Under the pieces are notes generated by a model, which saw only the letters and a list, made by a program, of their open reading frames with translations, ran no database searches and was not told where the DNA came from. Position numbers and translations under genes: made by a program. DNA of 64,000 nucleotides from CAYJKB01 sp964370625 (lineage in GTDB: Bacteria > Bacillota > Clostridia > Oscillospirales > Butyricicoccaceae): NCBI GenBank assembly GCA_964370625.1, contig CAYJKB010000001.1, positions 48,776-112,775 of the forward strand, written 5' to 3'. Shown one piece after another: positions 19,471-28,054 of this stretch; position 1 is the first letter of the stretch; each line of letters opens with the position of its first letter.

Positions 19471-19497
19471 ATCGCCCTGAAAAGGGCGATTTTTTTA
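19471..19497 (+). terminator. Terminator after the MATE gene
   Basis: ATCGCCCT-GAAA-AGGGCGAT, a perfect 8-bp stem with a tetraloop, followed by a run of T. Canonical intrinsic terminator. Confidence 0.93.
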
Positions 19498-19511
19498 TTT
19501 GAAATCAAACT

Positions 19512-19618
19512 AAAGGGGTATGCATAAAATTTTGAAATACCTAACGGGGGTATAATCATAATATTCATATACCCCACACATAAAAGTACAAAATAGAAAT
19601 ATACTATATAGGGGTATT
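19512..19618. repeat. Short GGGGTAT/ATACCCC repeats between convergent genes
   Basis: GGGGTAT at about 19514, GGGGTATA at about 19547, its complement TATACCCC at about 19568 and GGGGTAT again at about 19611. Together they can form alternative hairpins. No gene is visible. The segment around 19566-19592 resembles part of the palindrome at the right end of the window (63936-63960). Origin unknown. Confidence 0.45.
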
Positions 19619-19661
19619 ATGAATTTGGTGAAATATATCCTGGATTTACTGAAATTAACAC

Positions 19662-19702
19662 AAAAAAGCTGTTTTAACCTTATTAAAAGTTAAAACAGCT
19701 TT
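19662..19702 (-). terminator. Terminator of the asd-dapA-dapB operon
   Basis: On the minus strand, AAAGCTGTTTTAAC pairs with GTTAAAACAGCTTT around a loop of about ten bases, followed by a T run. It lies 27 bp after the dapB stop. The stem could also stop plus-strand transcripts. Confidence 0.88.
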
Positions 19703-19728
19703 ATGGATATAAAATATTAATTTAAGGA

Positions 19729-20493
19729 TTATGTCGCACTTGCTATAACATCAGTCATATTATAAATTCCAGGATGTTTTCTTGATGCCATAAAAATTGC
19801 AGCATCTACAGCACCAGTCGCAAAGACTTCACGAGATAATGCAGTATGGCGTATTTCAATAATTTCATCACGTCCTGCAAAAATAACTTCGTGTTCACCA
19901 ACTATAGTGCCACCACGAACAGCGTGAATTCCAATTTCTTTTTTAGGACGCTTTTCACGTCTGTCATGTCTATCATAGCAATATTCAGCATCATAAGACA
20001 ATGAATCTTTAACAGCATCAGCAAGCATTATTGCTGTGCCAGATGGAGCGTCGATTTTTTGATTATGATGTTTTTCAATAACTTCAATATCAAAGTTATC
20101 ACCTAAAACTTTTGTAGCACGAGTGAGTAAATCTAAAAGCAAGTTGATGCCAACAGACATATTTCCAGAACGGAAAACAGGAACTATTGTGGCAGCTCTT
20201 GCAATTTCAGCTAATTGCTCTTCGCTATGTCCAGTTGTGCATATTACAACTGGAATATTATTTTTTTCTGAATACTTAAGCAAAGGAGATAGGGAAGATA
20301 CATGTGAAAAATCAATAATCACATCACAAACACCTGAATATTCAAAAGGGTCAGCGTAAACGGGATAGTCAAATAACTTTTGTGTATTAGTATCAAACCC
20401 TGCAACAATTTTAATATTTTGACGAGTAGAACATATATCAGTAACAGCACGACCCATTCTGCCATTACAACCAGCTAGCGCAATTTTCAACAT
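19729..20493 (-). CDS. dapB: 4-hydroxy-tetrahydrodipicolinate reductase
   Basis: DapB reduces hydroxy-tetrahydrodipicolinate with NAD(P)H in the lysine/diaminopimelate pathway. The 254-aa protein has the N-terminal nucleotide motif GCNGRMGRA, the catalytic-region signature EKHHNQKIDAPSGTA, and the GGTIVGEHEVIF stretch. Last gene of the minus-strand operon, 16 bp after dapA. The product pathway also feeds dipicolinate, the major small molecule of the spore core. Confidence 0.96.
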   Translation of the reverse strand: MLKIALAGCNGRMGRAVTDICSTRQNIKIVAGFDTNTQKLFDYPVYADPFEYSGVCDVIIDFSHVSSLSPLLKYSEKNNIPVVICTTGHSEEQLAEIARAATIVPVFRSGNMSVGINLLLDLLTRATKVLGDNFDIEVIEKHHNQKIDAPSGTAIMLADAVKDSLSYDAEYCYDRHDRREKRPKKEIGIHAVRGGTIVGEHEVIFAGRDEIIEIRHTALSREVFATGAVDAAIFMASRKHPGIYNMTDVIASAT

Positions 20494-20509
20494 TCCTTTT
20501 CACCTTCTT

Positions 20510-21397
20510 TTAAATAAGTCCAGCTAGTATCATAGCATTTTTAAGTTTTTCACGATTTTCTGGTGCCATTTCATATAAAGGCATACGAAGTTCGCCGACA
20601 TCATAACCTAAAATTTCCATACCTGTTTTTGCAGGGATAGGGTTAACTTCAATAAATAAATTATTAATTAAAGAAATGTATTTAGATTGTATTTGTGTAG
20701 CTTTTGCAAAATCATTTTCTCGACAAGCATCAACTATATCACGTGAAATTTTTGGGGCTACATTGGAAAGTACAGAAATTGCACCTTTAGCACCAAGAGA
20801 CATCATCGCAACTGTTTGGTCATCATTGCCAGACCAGATATAAAAATCCTCAGGGCATAAAGCTCTTGTTTTAGCAATGAGTGAAAAATCACCTGACGCT
20901 TCTTTAACACCATTGATATTAGGATGCTTTGCAAGTTCCATATAAGTGTCAATTGAAAAATTCATACCTGTTCGAGATGGTACATTATATAAAATAACAG
21001 GTGCATCAGAACAATCAGCAATCATTGAAAAATGTTTAATAAGCCCTCTTTGAGAAGTTTTATTGTAGTAAGGTGTAACGGAAAGCAAACCATCTACACC
21101 TTCAGAAGCTGCAAATTTTGAAAGCTCAATTGCATAAGCTGTGTCATTAGAACCAGTTCCAGCAATTACAGGAACTCTGCCATTAACATATTCAACTGTA
21201 GCTGAAATTATGTTTTTGTGTTCATCATCTGTAAGCGTGCAAGCTTCACCAGTAGTGCCACAAACGATAATTGCCTCAGTTCCGTTTGCTATTTGGTCAT
21301 TTACAATTCTTTCATATGTTTTAAGATTTAAGTTTCCTAGGCTATCAAATGGTGTAACGATTGCAACACCAGCTCCTGTGAATATTGGATTTCTCAT
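20510..21397 (-). CDS. dapA: 4-hydroxy-tetrahydrodipicolinate synthase
   Basis: DapA condenses pyruvate with aspartate semialdehyde. The 295-aa TIM-barrel protein has the GTTGEACTL motif, TPYYNKTSQ with the catalytic-triad Tyr, VILYNVPSRTG, and the Schiff-base lysine in NGVKEASGD. Length is normal. RBS GGAGG lies upstream on the minus strand. Second gene of the lysine-riboswitch operon. Confidence 0.97.
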   Translation of the reverse strand: MRNPIFTGAGVAIVTPFDSLGNLNLKTYERIVNDQIANGTEAIIVCGTTGEACTLTDDEHKNIISATVEYVNGRVPVIAGTGSNDTAYAIELSKFAASEGVDGLLSVTPYYNKTSQRGLIKHFSMIADCSDAPVILYNVPSRTGMNFSIDTYMELAKHPNINGVKEASGDFSLIAKTRALCPEDFYIWSGNDDQTVAMMSLGAKGAISVLSNVAPKISRDIVDACRENDFAKATQIQSKYISLINNLFIEVNPIPAKTGMEILGYDVGELRMPLYEMAPENREKLKNAMILAGLI

Positions 21398-21470
21398 ATT
21401 GGTAAACCCTCCTTAAATTTGTTTAGCAAGAAAAAATCCCGCTAATAGTTATTGTTTAATCTATAATTAA

Positions 21471-22556
21471 TTATTTAGCGTCAATATAATTTTCAGCACA
21501 AAGCAATTCTGCCATAAGAACAGCACCGCCAGCAGCACCTCTTAAAGTATTATGTGATAAACTTACAAATTTATAATCAAATACATTATCTTCACGTAAT
21601 CTACCAATACTAACACCCATACCACCTTCGATATCACGGTCTAAACGAGTTTGAGGACGATTATCTTCTTCAAAGTAAGTTAAAAACTGCTTTGGAGCAG
21701 AAGGAAGTGCAAGCTCTTGTGCACGGCCAGAGAAGTTTTTCCAAGTGTTAATAATATCTTCTTTAGAAGATTTATTTTCAAGTTTTACAAAAACAGCAGC
21801 CATATGTCCGTCGCTTGCTGATACACGAATGCATTGAGCAGTGATTGGAGGAACAGTAGCATGAATTATTTTACCATCTTGGATTGTACCCCAAACTTTC
21901 ATTGGCTCTTTTTCTGATTTTTCTTCTTCGCCACCGATATAAGGAATAACATTATCTACCATCTCAGGCCAAGTTTCAAAGTTTTTACCAGCGCCAGATA
22001 TAGCTTGATAAGTTGAAACAGCTACTTCTTTAATTCCTAAATCCCAAATTGCTGATAATGCTGGAACATAGCTTTGGATAGAACAGTTAGATTTAACAGC
22101 GATAAATCCACGTTTTGTACCAAGTCTAGCTTTTTGAGATTCAATTACTTTAGCGTGATCTGCATTGATTTCAGGAATAATCATAGGAACATCAGCAGTC
22201 ATTCTGTGAGCTGAGTTGTTTGAGATAACAGGGCATTCAAGCTTTGCATAACGTTCTTCTAAAGCTTTAATCTCATCTTTTTGCATATCAACTGCACAGA
22301 AGATAAAATCAACCATGTCAGCCACTTTTTCGGCGTCAGCAGTAGCGTCAAGAACAATTAAATCACGCATTTTCTCTGGCATAGGAACGCTCATAGTCCA
22401 TCTAGCACCCACAGCTTCAGCATATGTCTTTCCAGCAGAGCGAGATGATGCCGCAACAGCTACAACATTAAACCAAGGGTGGTTTTCAAGGATAGTAGCA
22501 AAACGTTGACCAACCATACCAGTGCAACCTACAATACCAACATTATATTTTTTCAT
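21471..22556 (-). CDS. asd: Aspartate-semialdehyde dehydrogenase, archaeal/fungal-like type
   Basis: Reduces aspartyl phosphate to aspartate semialdehyde, the entry to lysine, threonine and methionine synthesis. The 361-aa protein has the NADP motif GCTGMVGQRF at residues 10-19, catalytic C158 in SNCSIQ and a downstream histidine in ASDGHMAA. The sequence pattern (SNCSIQ, GAGKNFETWPEM) is that of the archaeal/fungal-like class rather than the classical enterobacterial form; this class occurs in several Clostridia. First gene after the lysine riboswitch. Confidence 0.94.
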   Translation of the reverse strand: MKKYNVGIVGCTGMVGQRFATILENHPWFNVVAVAASSRSAGKTYAEAVGARWTMSVPMPEKMRDLIVLDATADAEKVADMVDFIFCAVDMQKDEIKALEERYAKLECPVISNNSAHRMTADVPMIIPEINADHAKVIESQKARLGTKRGFIAVKSNCSIQSYVPALSAIWDLGIKEVAVSTYQAISGAGKNFETWPEMVDNVIPYIGGEEEKSEKEPMKVWGTIQDGKIIHATVPPITAQCIRVSASDGHMAAVFVKLENKSSKEDIINTWKNFSGRAQELALPSAPKQFLTYFEEDNRPQTRLDRDIEGGMGVSIGRLREDNVFDYKFVSLSHNTLRGAAGGAVLMAELLCAENYIDAK

Positions 22557-22629
22557 TTCAAAATTCCTCCCAAATTTTACCTTTTTCGATATAAAATTTC
22601 ATAAACTTTAAAAATAATTCAATAACATT

Positions 22630-22873
22630 AAAAAAACCGGTTGAAAAACCGGTATAATCTATAATATAATAAAAGGGAACAATTTAGCCCAAATTAGAAT
22701 ATGATAGCACACCACCGGCAAAAGCTAGTGACAGCCACTTTGATGTTTTCAAAGTGTCCAGAGTGAATTTACCGTAAATTAAATTACTCTTCGGCGACAT
22801 TTCCTTTTGTGTATTATCTGTGAAATTTACGGTTTCTAAAATACATTACTAATAAAAATCGCGCCTCTATCTT
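22630..22873 (-). promoter_or_regulatory. Lysine riboswitch with terminator
   Basis: Read on the minus strand, this leader shows L-box hallmarks. AGATAGAGGCGCGA at its 5' end (22858-22872) forms P1 with CTATC near 22703-22707. TTAGTA follows soon after. GCCGAAG is at 22789-22795. A CACTTTG/CAAAGTG stem leads into GGCTGTCAC at 22728-22736. Downstream, ACCGGTT-TTTC-AACCGGT plus seven T (22630-22653) is an intrinsic terminator before asd. The arrangement predicts that lysine binding lets the terminator form. The aptamer identity rests on conserved blocks recognised by eye. Confidence 0.9.
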
Positions 22874-22910
22874 AAAGTGTATATGAAATTTTAAAGTTTT
22901 ATTACTTTAA

Positions 22911-22939
22911 ATTCTAAAATATATAAATAAAAATGTCAA
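22911..22939 (-). promoter_or_regulatory. Sigma-A promoter of the asd operon
   Basis: On the minus strand: TTGACA (22939-22934), a 17-bp spacer and TAGAAT (22916-22911). It places the transcript start about 30 bases before the lysine aptamer. It lies only 18 bp from the divergent spoIID-like start codon. Confidence 0.85.
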
Positions 22940-22956
22940 TAGGAAAGTGAGAAATT

Positions 22957-24741
22957 ATGAATTTAAAAAGAATTTTAGCAGGTACTTTATCTGTAGTTGC
23001 TGTATCTACCCTGTTCTTTTCACCAAATAATAGTGCCACAGCCTATGAAAAAGACTTAACAATTCGTGTTGGTCTTTATTATGGGAGTTCTGTTTTGCCA
23101 TCTGCAAACCTTGAAAATGCTGTAGGTGGTGGATATGATTTCGGTTATTTTAATGATAATCAAGTTTTTCATAGCGTAGGTAATACAACTAATACTACGG
23201 TTACAGTTATGAAGGATAAAAATATGTATTTAGGTTCGGATAACTTATATTATGATACAAAGGTGTCTTCGGTTAAAGAAACTATTGGTGCATACCACTT
23301 TGAAGTAAATTATGATTTCCCAACTTATGAAGAAGCATTGACTTATGCAAATAATATTGAAAATGTTGGATATGAAGCATTCCCCGCTTATATAGATGGT
23401 AAATATCGTGTGCGTATAGGAGATTATACATCTGTAGATAGTGCAAATTCAGATATGGCTAATGTATCTGCAATGTTAAGTGGAAGCACAGTGACTATTA
23501 TAGGCGGAAGTGCTACGTGTTATACAGTAACAGAGACAAAGTCCGATGAAATTTTATTTGAATTTGATGTAGATAATGAGAATTTAGGTATTATGCCACA
23601 ATCAAATGTAGGTCAAGCTGAGACATGGTTTAAAGGATTTACTTATTTTGGTGGATTTGATTATAACAGACGAAATGGTGATGATATCACTGTAGTCAAC
23701 ATGGTTGACATGGAAGATTATGTTAAAGGTGTAATTACCTGGGAAATGAGTGCAAATTGGCATCTTGAAGCACTAAAAGCTCAGGCATTGTGTGCAAGGT
23801 CTTATGCTTATTCAGCGCTTGGCAAACATGAATCTGATGGATTTGATGTTTGTAACACTACTCATTGCCAAGTATATCGTGGAACAAAAAATGCGACAGA
23901 TAATTCCGATAGAGCTGTAGAAGAAACAGCTGGACAATTTATAACACATGATGGTAAAATAATTGATGCTGTTTTCCATTCATCAGATGGAGGCGCTACG
24001 GAAGATTCTGAAAATGTATGGCTATATGAAATTCCTTATCTACGTGCAGTTATAGACAATTTTGAAGATTTGGAAAATGCATACAATGGTATTTGGGAAC
24101 AAACAATTTCCAATTCACAAATTACATCGATTTTGAAAGCAAAAGGATATTCTGTGAATTCTGTAGTTAATATGTATATTGATGAGTTTACTGATGTGGG
24201 TAACGTTTATAGATTAACTATTGTAGATTCTTCAGGCAAAGAATTTAATTTTGAAAAAGAGGAAGTGCGTACTATTTTAAATAGCTCAACTTATGGAGTT
24301 TCAATCAATAGTATGCGATACAACATAGGTGGGGAACCAGGAGCAGGTATAACGCCAGATGCACCAGATGTAGCACCACCACAAGACCCAGAGCCACCAA
24401 TAGAAGGTGGAGGATACACAGGTGATATTTTCATCAATGGACAAGCTTCAACAGATTCAACATTTTACGTATTAGGAGAAAATGGAGTATCTACTATAGC
24501 TGATGTTCATAGCGCATACGCTGCAACAGAAAATGGAACACAACAAATAGCAAAAACAACAACCGTTTCAGCATCTAATCAAGCGGCATCAAATGGAACA
24601 TATACAATAAATGGTCAAGGTTGGGGTCATAACGTAGGCATGAGCCAATATGGAGCAAAAGGAATGGCTGAATTAGGATATTCATATGATGATATATTGA
24701 AATTTTATTACACAGGTGTGGATATTACACTTGCTAATTAG
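22957..24741 (+). CDS. Secreted SpoIID/LytB domain protein
   Basis: A 594-aa protein with a signal peptide (about residues 1-29, ending SATA). A region resembling a SPOR fold lies at about 108-190. The SpoIID domain begins near 245 (VVNMVDMEDYVKGVITWEM) and includes SYAYSAL and FHSSDGG. A Pro/Gly-rich linker (about 463-487) interrupts it before the closing block INGQGWGHNVGMSQYGAKGMA near 550-570. SpoIID proteins are lytic transglycosylases or amidase enhancers acting on peptidoglycan. Carrying a secretion signal and SPOR-like part instead of a membrane anchor, it is more likely a LytB/SpoIID-like wall protein than the engulfment SpoIID itself. It ends 24 bp before a scaffold gap. Confidence 0.85.
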   Translation: MNLKRILAGTLSVVAVSTLFFSPNNSATAYEKDLTIRVGLYYGSSVLPSANLENAVGGGYDFGYFNDNQVFHSVGNTTNTTVTVMKDKNMYLGSDNLYYDTKVSSVKETIGAYHFEVNYDFPTYEEALTYANNIENVGYEAFPAYIDGKYRVRIGDYTSVDSANSDMANVSAMLSGSTVTIIGGSATCYTVTETKSDEILFEFDVDNENLGIMPQSNVGQAETWFKGFTYFGGFDYNRRNGDDITVVNMVDMEDYVKGVITWEMSANWHLEALKAQALCARSYAYSALGKHESDGFDVCNTTHCQVYRGTKNATDNSDRAVEETAGQFITHDGKIIDAVFHSSDGGATEDSENVWLYEIPYLRAVIDNFEDLENAYNGIWEQTISNSQITSILKAKGYSVNSVVNMYIDEFTDVGNVYRLTIVDSSGKEFNFEKEEVRTILNSSTYGVSINSMRYNIGGEPGAGITPDAPDVAPPQDPEPPIEGGGYTGDIFINGQASTDSTFYVLGENGVSTIADVHSAYAATENGTQQIAKTTTVSASNQAASNGTYTINGQGWGHNVGMSQYGAKGMAELGYSYDDILKFYYTGVDITLAN

Positions 24742-24765
24742 GTGATTTTTCTGTTATACTTCGTA

Positions 24766-24865
24766 NNNNNNNNNNNNNNNNNNNNNNNNNNNNNNNNNNN
24801 NNNNNNNNNNNNNNNNNNNNNNNNNNNNNNNNNNNNNNNNNNNNNNNNNNNNNNNNNNNNNNNNN
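24766..24865. other. Assembly gap with duplicated flanks
   Basis: Exactly 100 N. The 26 bases before it (24740-24765) and after it (24866-24891) are identical, so the two contig ends probably overlap and the real gap may be zero. Confidence 0.9.
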
Positions 24866-24891
24866 AGGTGATTTTTCTGTTATACTTCGTA

Positions 24892-25345
24892 TAAATTTTA
24901 GAAAACAGAGGACGGAAAATCTATTCCGACATATCTTCGCAAAGATGGCTGGCTATCCGAAATAATTTACTTTAAGTTATTTTTTATTACTTGCGTAACG
25001 GCAAGTAACCAAGCGTTTTTACTTTTGGCTTATCAAAAGTAAAATCAAAATCGCTTTGCTCAGTGCCATCACGTCATTAAAATTAAGCTAAAACGTACTC
25101 CTCCATTTGTGAGAGAAACGTTTCTAACGTACTCCGTACTGGATTTTAGATGTTTTATAAATTGTGCCTTGTAGCAAAAAAATGTGGTAATTTAAAAATC
25201 AAATTTCACCACTCTTTTGTGCTCTGATTTTCGCTAATTACACGTGTGGTTGGGATTGCTTCCTACAAATTATTAGATTTTAATTTCGCGCATGGCGTTC
25301 CCTTCGCAATCAAATTAACTTGCATTTATAAAGAAAGGTTTTTAT
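24892..25345. other. Gene-free, hairpin-rich intergenic region
   Basis: No credible frame on either strand. At least five perfect or near-perfect hairpins follow one another: CGGAA/TTCCG (24913-24928), ATCTT/AAGAT (24933-24946), ACTTGC/GCAAGT (24989-25006), an 11-bp stem TTTTACTTTTG/CAAAAGTAAAA (25017-25044) enclosed by AAGCG/CGCTT, and GTGGTAATTT with AAATTTCACCAC (25184-25212). AACGTACTCC occurs twice (25092 and 25126), with the 12-bp palindrome AGAAACGTTTCT between (25114-25125). It could be a structured RNA, a decayed repeat element or a gene remnant. I do not recognise a known family. Confidence 0.55.
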
Positions 25346-25352
25346 ATATTTA

Positions 25353-26384
25353 ATGAAAAAAAGTGACTTTTATTTTGACTTACCAGAAGAACTTATAGCA
25401 CAAACACCACTAGAAAAGCGTGACAGTTCAAGACTTCTTACACTTAATATTGATGATGGACAGATTACACATAATCATTTCACAGATTTATTATCTTATC
25501 TTAAAAAAGGTGATTGCCTTGTGCTAAATAATTCACGTGTAATCCCAGCTAGGCTGTTAGGAGTTAGAGAAGATACGGGTTATCCTATAGAAGTTGTGCT
25601 TCTTACAGATAAGGGAGATAATGTTTGGGAGTGTTTAACACGTCCAGGCAAAAAAACTCGTGTGGGGGCTAGAATTTCTTTTGGGGACGGACTTTTAATT
25701 GGAGAAGTAAAATCAATTGATGAAGAAGGTGGAAACAGGTATATAGAATTTTTTTATGATGGAATTTTTCTTGAAATCTTAGATAAACTTGGAAACATGC
25801 CACTTCCTCCATATATTACAGAAAAATTATCAGATCCAGAGCGTTATCAAACAGTTTATTCAAAAACTCCAGGCTCTGCTGCAGCACCAACAGCGGGATT
25901 GCATTTCACAAATGAATTATTAGAAAAGATTAATGATATGGGTGTACATGTAGCATATGTAACATTACATGTAGGTTTAGGCACGTTTAGACCTGTAAAA
26001 GAAGATGATGTGCTTAAACATAAAATGCATAGTGAGTTTTATGAAATGTCTGAACAAACAGCTGAAATTATTAATAATGCTAAAAGTCAAGGTGGACGAA
26101 TTTTTGCAGTTGGTACAACAGCAAGCCGAACTCTTGAAACGATAGCTGATGATAATGGAATGGTTAAAGCACAAACAGGGTGGACAGATATTTTCATATA
26201 TCCATCATATAAATTCAAAATTGTAGATTGTTTAGTAACAAATTTTCACTTACCTGAAAGCACGCTAATAATGTTAATTTCAGCCCTTGCCGGAAAAGAA
26301 AATATCATGCGTGCATATCACGAGGCAATAGACAAGAAATATAGATTTTTTAGCTTTGGAGATTCAATGCTAATTTTTAGATGA
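25353..26384 (+). CDS. queA: S-adenosylmethionine:tRNA ribosyltransferase-isomerase
   Basis: QueA adds the ribosyl part of SAM to preQ1 in tRNA, giving epoxyqueuosine. The 343-aa protein has the opening signature DFYFDLPEELIAQTP, SRVIPARL, the PTAGLHFT motif near 180, HVGLGTFRPV, and the closing NFHLPESTLIMLISA. Length is normal. RBS AGAAAGG. tgt, which inserts preQ1, follows 50 bp downstream. Confidence 0.97.
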   Translation: MKKSDFYFDLPEELIAQTPLEKRDSSRLLTLNIDDGQITHNHFTDLLSYLKKGDCLVLNNSRVIPARLLGVREDTGYPIEVVLLTDKGDNVWECLTRPGKKTRVGARISFGDGLLIGEVKSIDEEGGNRYIEFFYDGIFLEILDKLGNMPLPPYITEKLSDPERYQTVYSKTPGSAAAPTAGLHFTNELLEKINDMGVHVAYVTLHVGLGTFRPVKEDDVLKHKMHSEFYEMSEQTAEIINNAKSQGGRIFAVGTTASRTLETIADDNGMVKAQTGWTDIFIYPSYKFKIVDCLVTNFHLPESTLIMLISALAGKENIMRAYHEAIDKKYRFFSFGDSMLIFR

Positions 26385-26434
26385 TAATTTATTTTTAATA
26401 ATAATTTATAACTCTTTAATAGGAAAGGACAAAA

Positions 26435-27568
26435 ATGTTTAATTTAAAAACTCAGAGTGGAAATGCAAGACGTGGACAATTTACAACACCTCATGGCACT
26501 ATTCAAACCCCAGTATTTATGAATGTAGGCACAGCAGCTGTTATTAAAGGAGGGGTGTCAGCATTAGAGCTTAAAAATGACCTTAAATGTCAAGTGGAAC
26601 TTTCAAACACTTATCACTTGCATGTAAGACCAGGAGAGAAGATAATTCGTGAATTAGGCGGACTTCATAAATTTATGAGATGGGATGGACCTATTTTAAC
26701 TGATAGTGGCGGATTTCAAGTTTTTTCACTGTCTAAACTTCGCAAAATTAAAGAAGAAGGTGTGTACTTTAATTCTCATGTTGATGGCAGAAAAATTTTT
26801 ATGGGACCTGAAGAAAGTATGCAAATTCAATCAGCATTAGGCTCTGATATTGCTATGGCGTTTGATGAGTGTATTGAAAATCCATCACCATATGAATATG
26901 TTGAAAAATCTATAGCGAGAACTACTCGTTGGCTTTATCGTTGCCAAGAAGAACTGGATAGACTAAACAAGCTTGACGATACAGTCAATAGAGGTCAAGT
27001 GCTTTTTGGAATAAACCAAGGTGGAGTATATGAAGATTTGCGTATTCGTCATATGAAGGATATAGCCCAACTTGATTTACCAGGATATGCAATCGGTGGG
27101 CTTGCAGTAGGGGAGACAACGGAAGATATGTATCGCATACTAGATGCTGTTTTACCACATGCGCCGACAAATAAACCAAGATATTTAATGGGTGTTGGTA
27201 CACCATCAAATATTATAGAAGCAGTTTACAGAGGTGTAGACTTTTTTGATTGTGTTATGCCAACTAGAAATGCACGTCATGGACATATTTTCACATGGAA
27301 TGGAATTATGAATATGAATAATGCAAAATATAAGCTTGACGATACAGCAATCGATGAAACTTGCTCATGTCCTACATGTAAAAATTTCTCCAGAGCGTAT
27401 ATTCGTCATTTGTTCAAAGCAGAAGAAATGCTTGCAGGCAGACTTTGTGTTATGCATAATTTATATTTCTATAATGAACTTACAGAAAAAATTAGACAAG
27501 CTATTGATGAGAATAGATATACTGAATTTAGAAATGAATTTTCACAAAAACTTGCAACTCGTATATAA
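26435..27568 (+). CDS. tgt: Queuine/preQ1 tRNA-guanine transglycosylase
   Basis: Tgt exchanges G34 of the target tRNAs for preQ1. The 377-aa protein has the substrate-binding aspartate in LTDSGGFQVFSL, the nucleophile region in FDCVMPTRNARHG, and the zinc site CSCPTCKNFSRAYIRHLF. RBS GGAAAGGA lies before ATG 26435. queA is directly upstream and yajC downstream, a widespread order. Confidence 0.97.
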   Translation: MFNLKTQSGNARRGQFTTPHGTIQTPVFMNVGTAAVIKGGVSALELKNDLKCQVELSNTYHLHVRPGEKIIRELGGLHKFMRWDGPILTDSGGFQVFSLSKLRKIKEEGVYFNSHVDGRKIFMGPEESMQIQSALGSDIAMAFDECIENPSPYEYVEKSIARTTRWLYRCQEELDRLNKLDDTVNRGQVLFGINQGGVYEDLRIRHMKDIAQLDLPGYAIGGLAVGETTEDMYRILDAVLPHAPTNKPRYLMGVGTPSNIIEAVYRGVDFFDCVMPTRNARHGHIFTWNGIMNMNNAKYKLDDTAIDETCSCPTCKNFSRAYIRHLFKAEEMLAGRLCVMHNLYFYNELTEKIRQAIDENRYTEFRNEFSQKLATRI

Positions 27569-27614
27569 TTTATAAAAAAATTTACTTTATTGCAATTAAG
27601 TATACATAAAATAC

Positions 27615-27643
27615 TTGTATTTTTCGGAAATATCTAGTATAAT
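27615..27643 (+). promoter_or_regulatory. Sigma-A promoter before yajC
   Basis: TTGTAT (27615-27620), a 17-bp spacer and TATAAT (27638-27643), 31 bp before the yajC start codon. It could drive yajC, the TIGR04086-like gene and the SCIFF genes independently of queA-tgt. Confidence 0.75.
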
Positions 27644-27673
27644 ATGTTTTGTATGTTATAGGAGGTGTTTCCC

Positions 27674-27985
27674 ATGCCAAGTCAACAAGATTATATGGCG
27701 TTTATCAACACGATATGGCCACTAGCTTTGATGTTCGTTGTTATGTATTTCTTTTTAATACGTCCACAACGCAAACGTGATAAAGCTGAAAAAGAAATGA
27801 GAGCTGCTATCACTGTAGGTGATGAAGTTTCAACAATCGGTGGTATTATTGGTAAAGTTGTAAGCGTAAAAGAAGATGACGATTCTATAGTTATCGAAAC
27901 TTCTGGTGACCGCACAAAGATAAAATTTTATCGTTGGGCAATCCGTGAACGCAAAGTTAATGACGTTCAAACAGACAAAAAATAA
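27674..27985 (+). CDS. yajC: Preprotein translocase accessory subunit YajC
   Basis: A 103-aa single-span protein: one membrane helix (about residues 12-33) followed by the YajC signature FFLIRPQRKRDKAEKE and a cytosolic beta domain with GDEVSTIGGIIGKV. YajC associates with SecDF and the Sec translocon. The frame runs back to GTG 27665, but that codon is part of the AGGAGG ribosome binding site; ATG 27674 is preferred. No secDF follows. The TIGR04086-like and SCIFF genes come next, as in many Clostridia. Confidence 0.94.
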   Translation: MPSQQDYMAFINTIWPLALMFVVMYFFLIRPQRKRDKAEKEMRAAITVGDEVSTIGGIIGKVVSVKEDDDSIVIETSGDRTKIKFYRWAIRERKVNDVQTDKK

Positions 27986-27997
27986 TAAAGTTGTAAT

Positions 27998-28051
27998 ATT
28001 TCCCCTTTTAAATTAATAAGTTTAACTATTCATTAAATTTAAGGGGGAAAT
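27998..28051 (+). promoter_or_regulatory. Hairpin covering the ribosome binding site of the next gene
   Basis: ATTTCCCC..TTAAATTAAT (27998-28017) can pair with ATTAAATTTAAGGGGGAAAT (28032-28051). The right arm contains the GGGGG used as ribosome binding site for the gene at 28055. No T run follows, so it looks like translational control or an RNA stability element, not a terminator. Confidence 0.55.
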
Positions 28052-28054
28052 AGA

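Noticed and set aside
24892..25345. preQ1 riboswitch before queA
   Set aside because: No compact preQ1 aptamer pattern was seen, and these riboswitches normally control transport or synthesis of preQ1 rather than queA-tgt.
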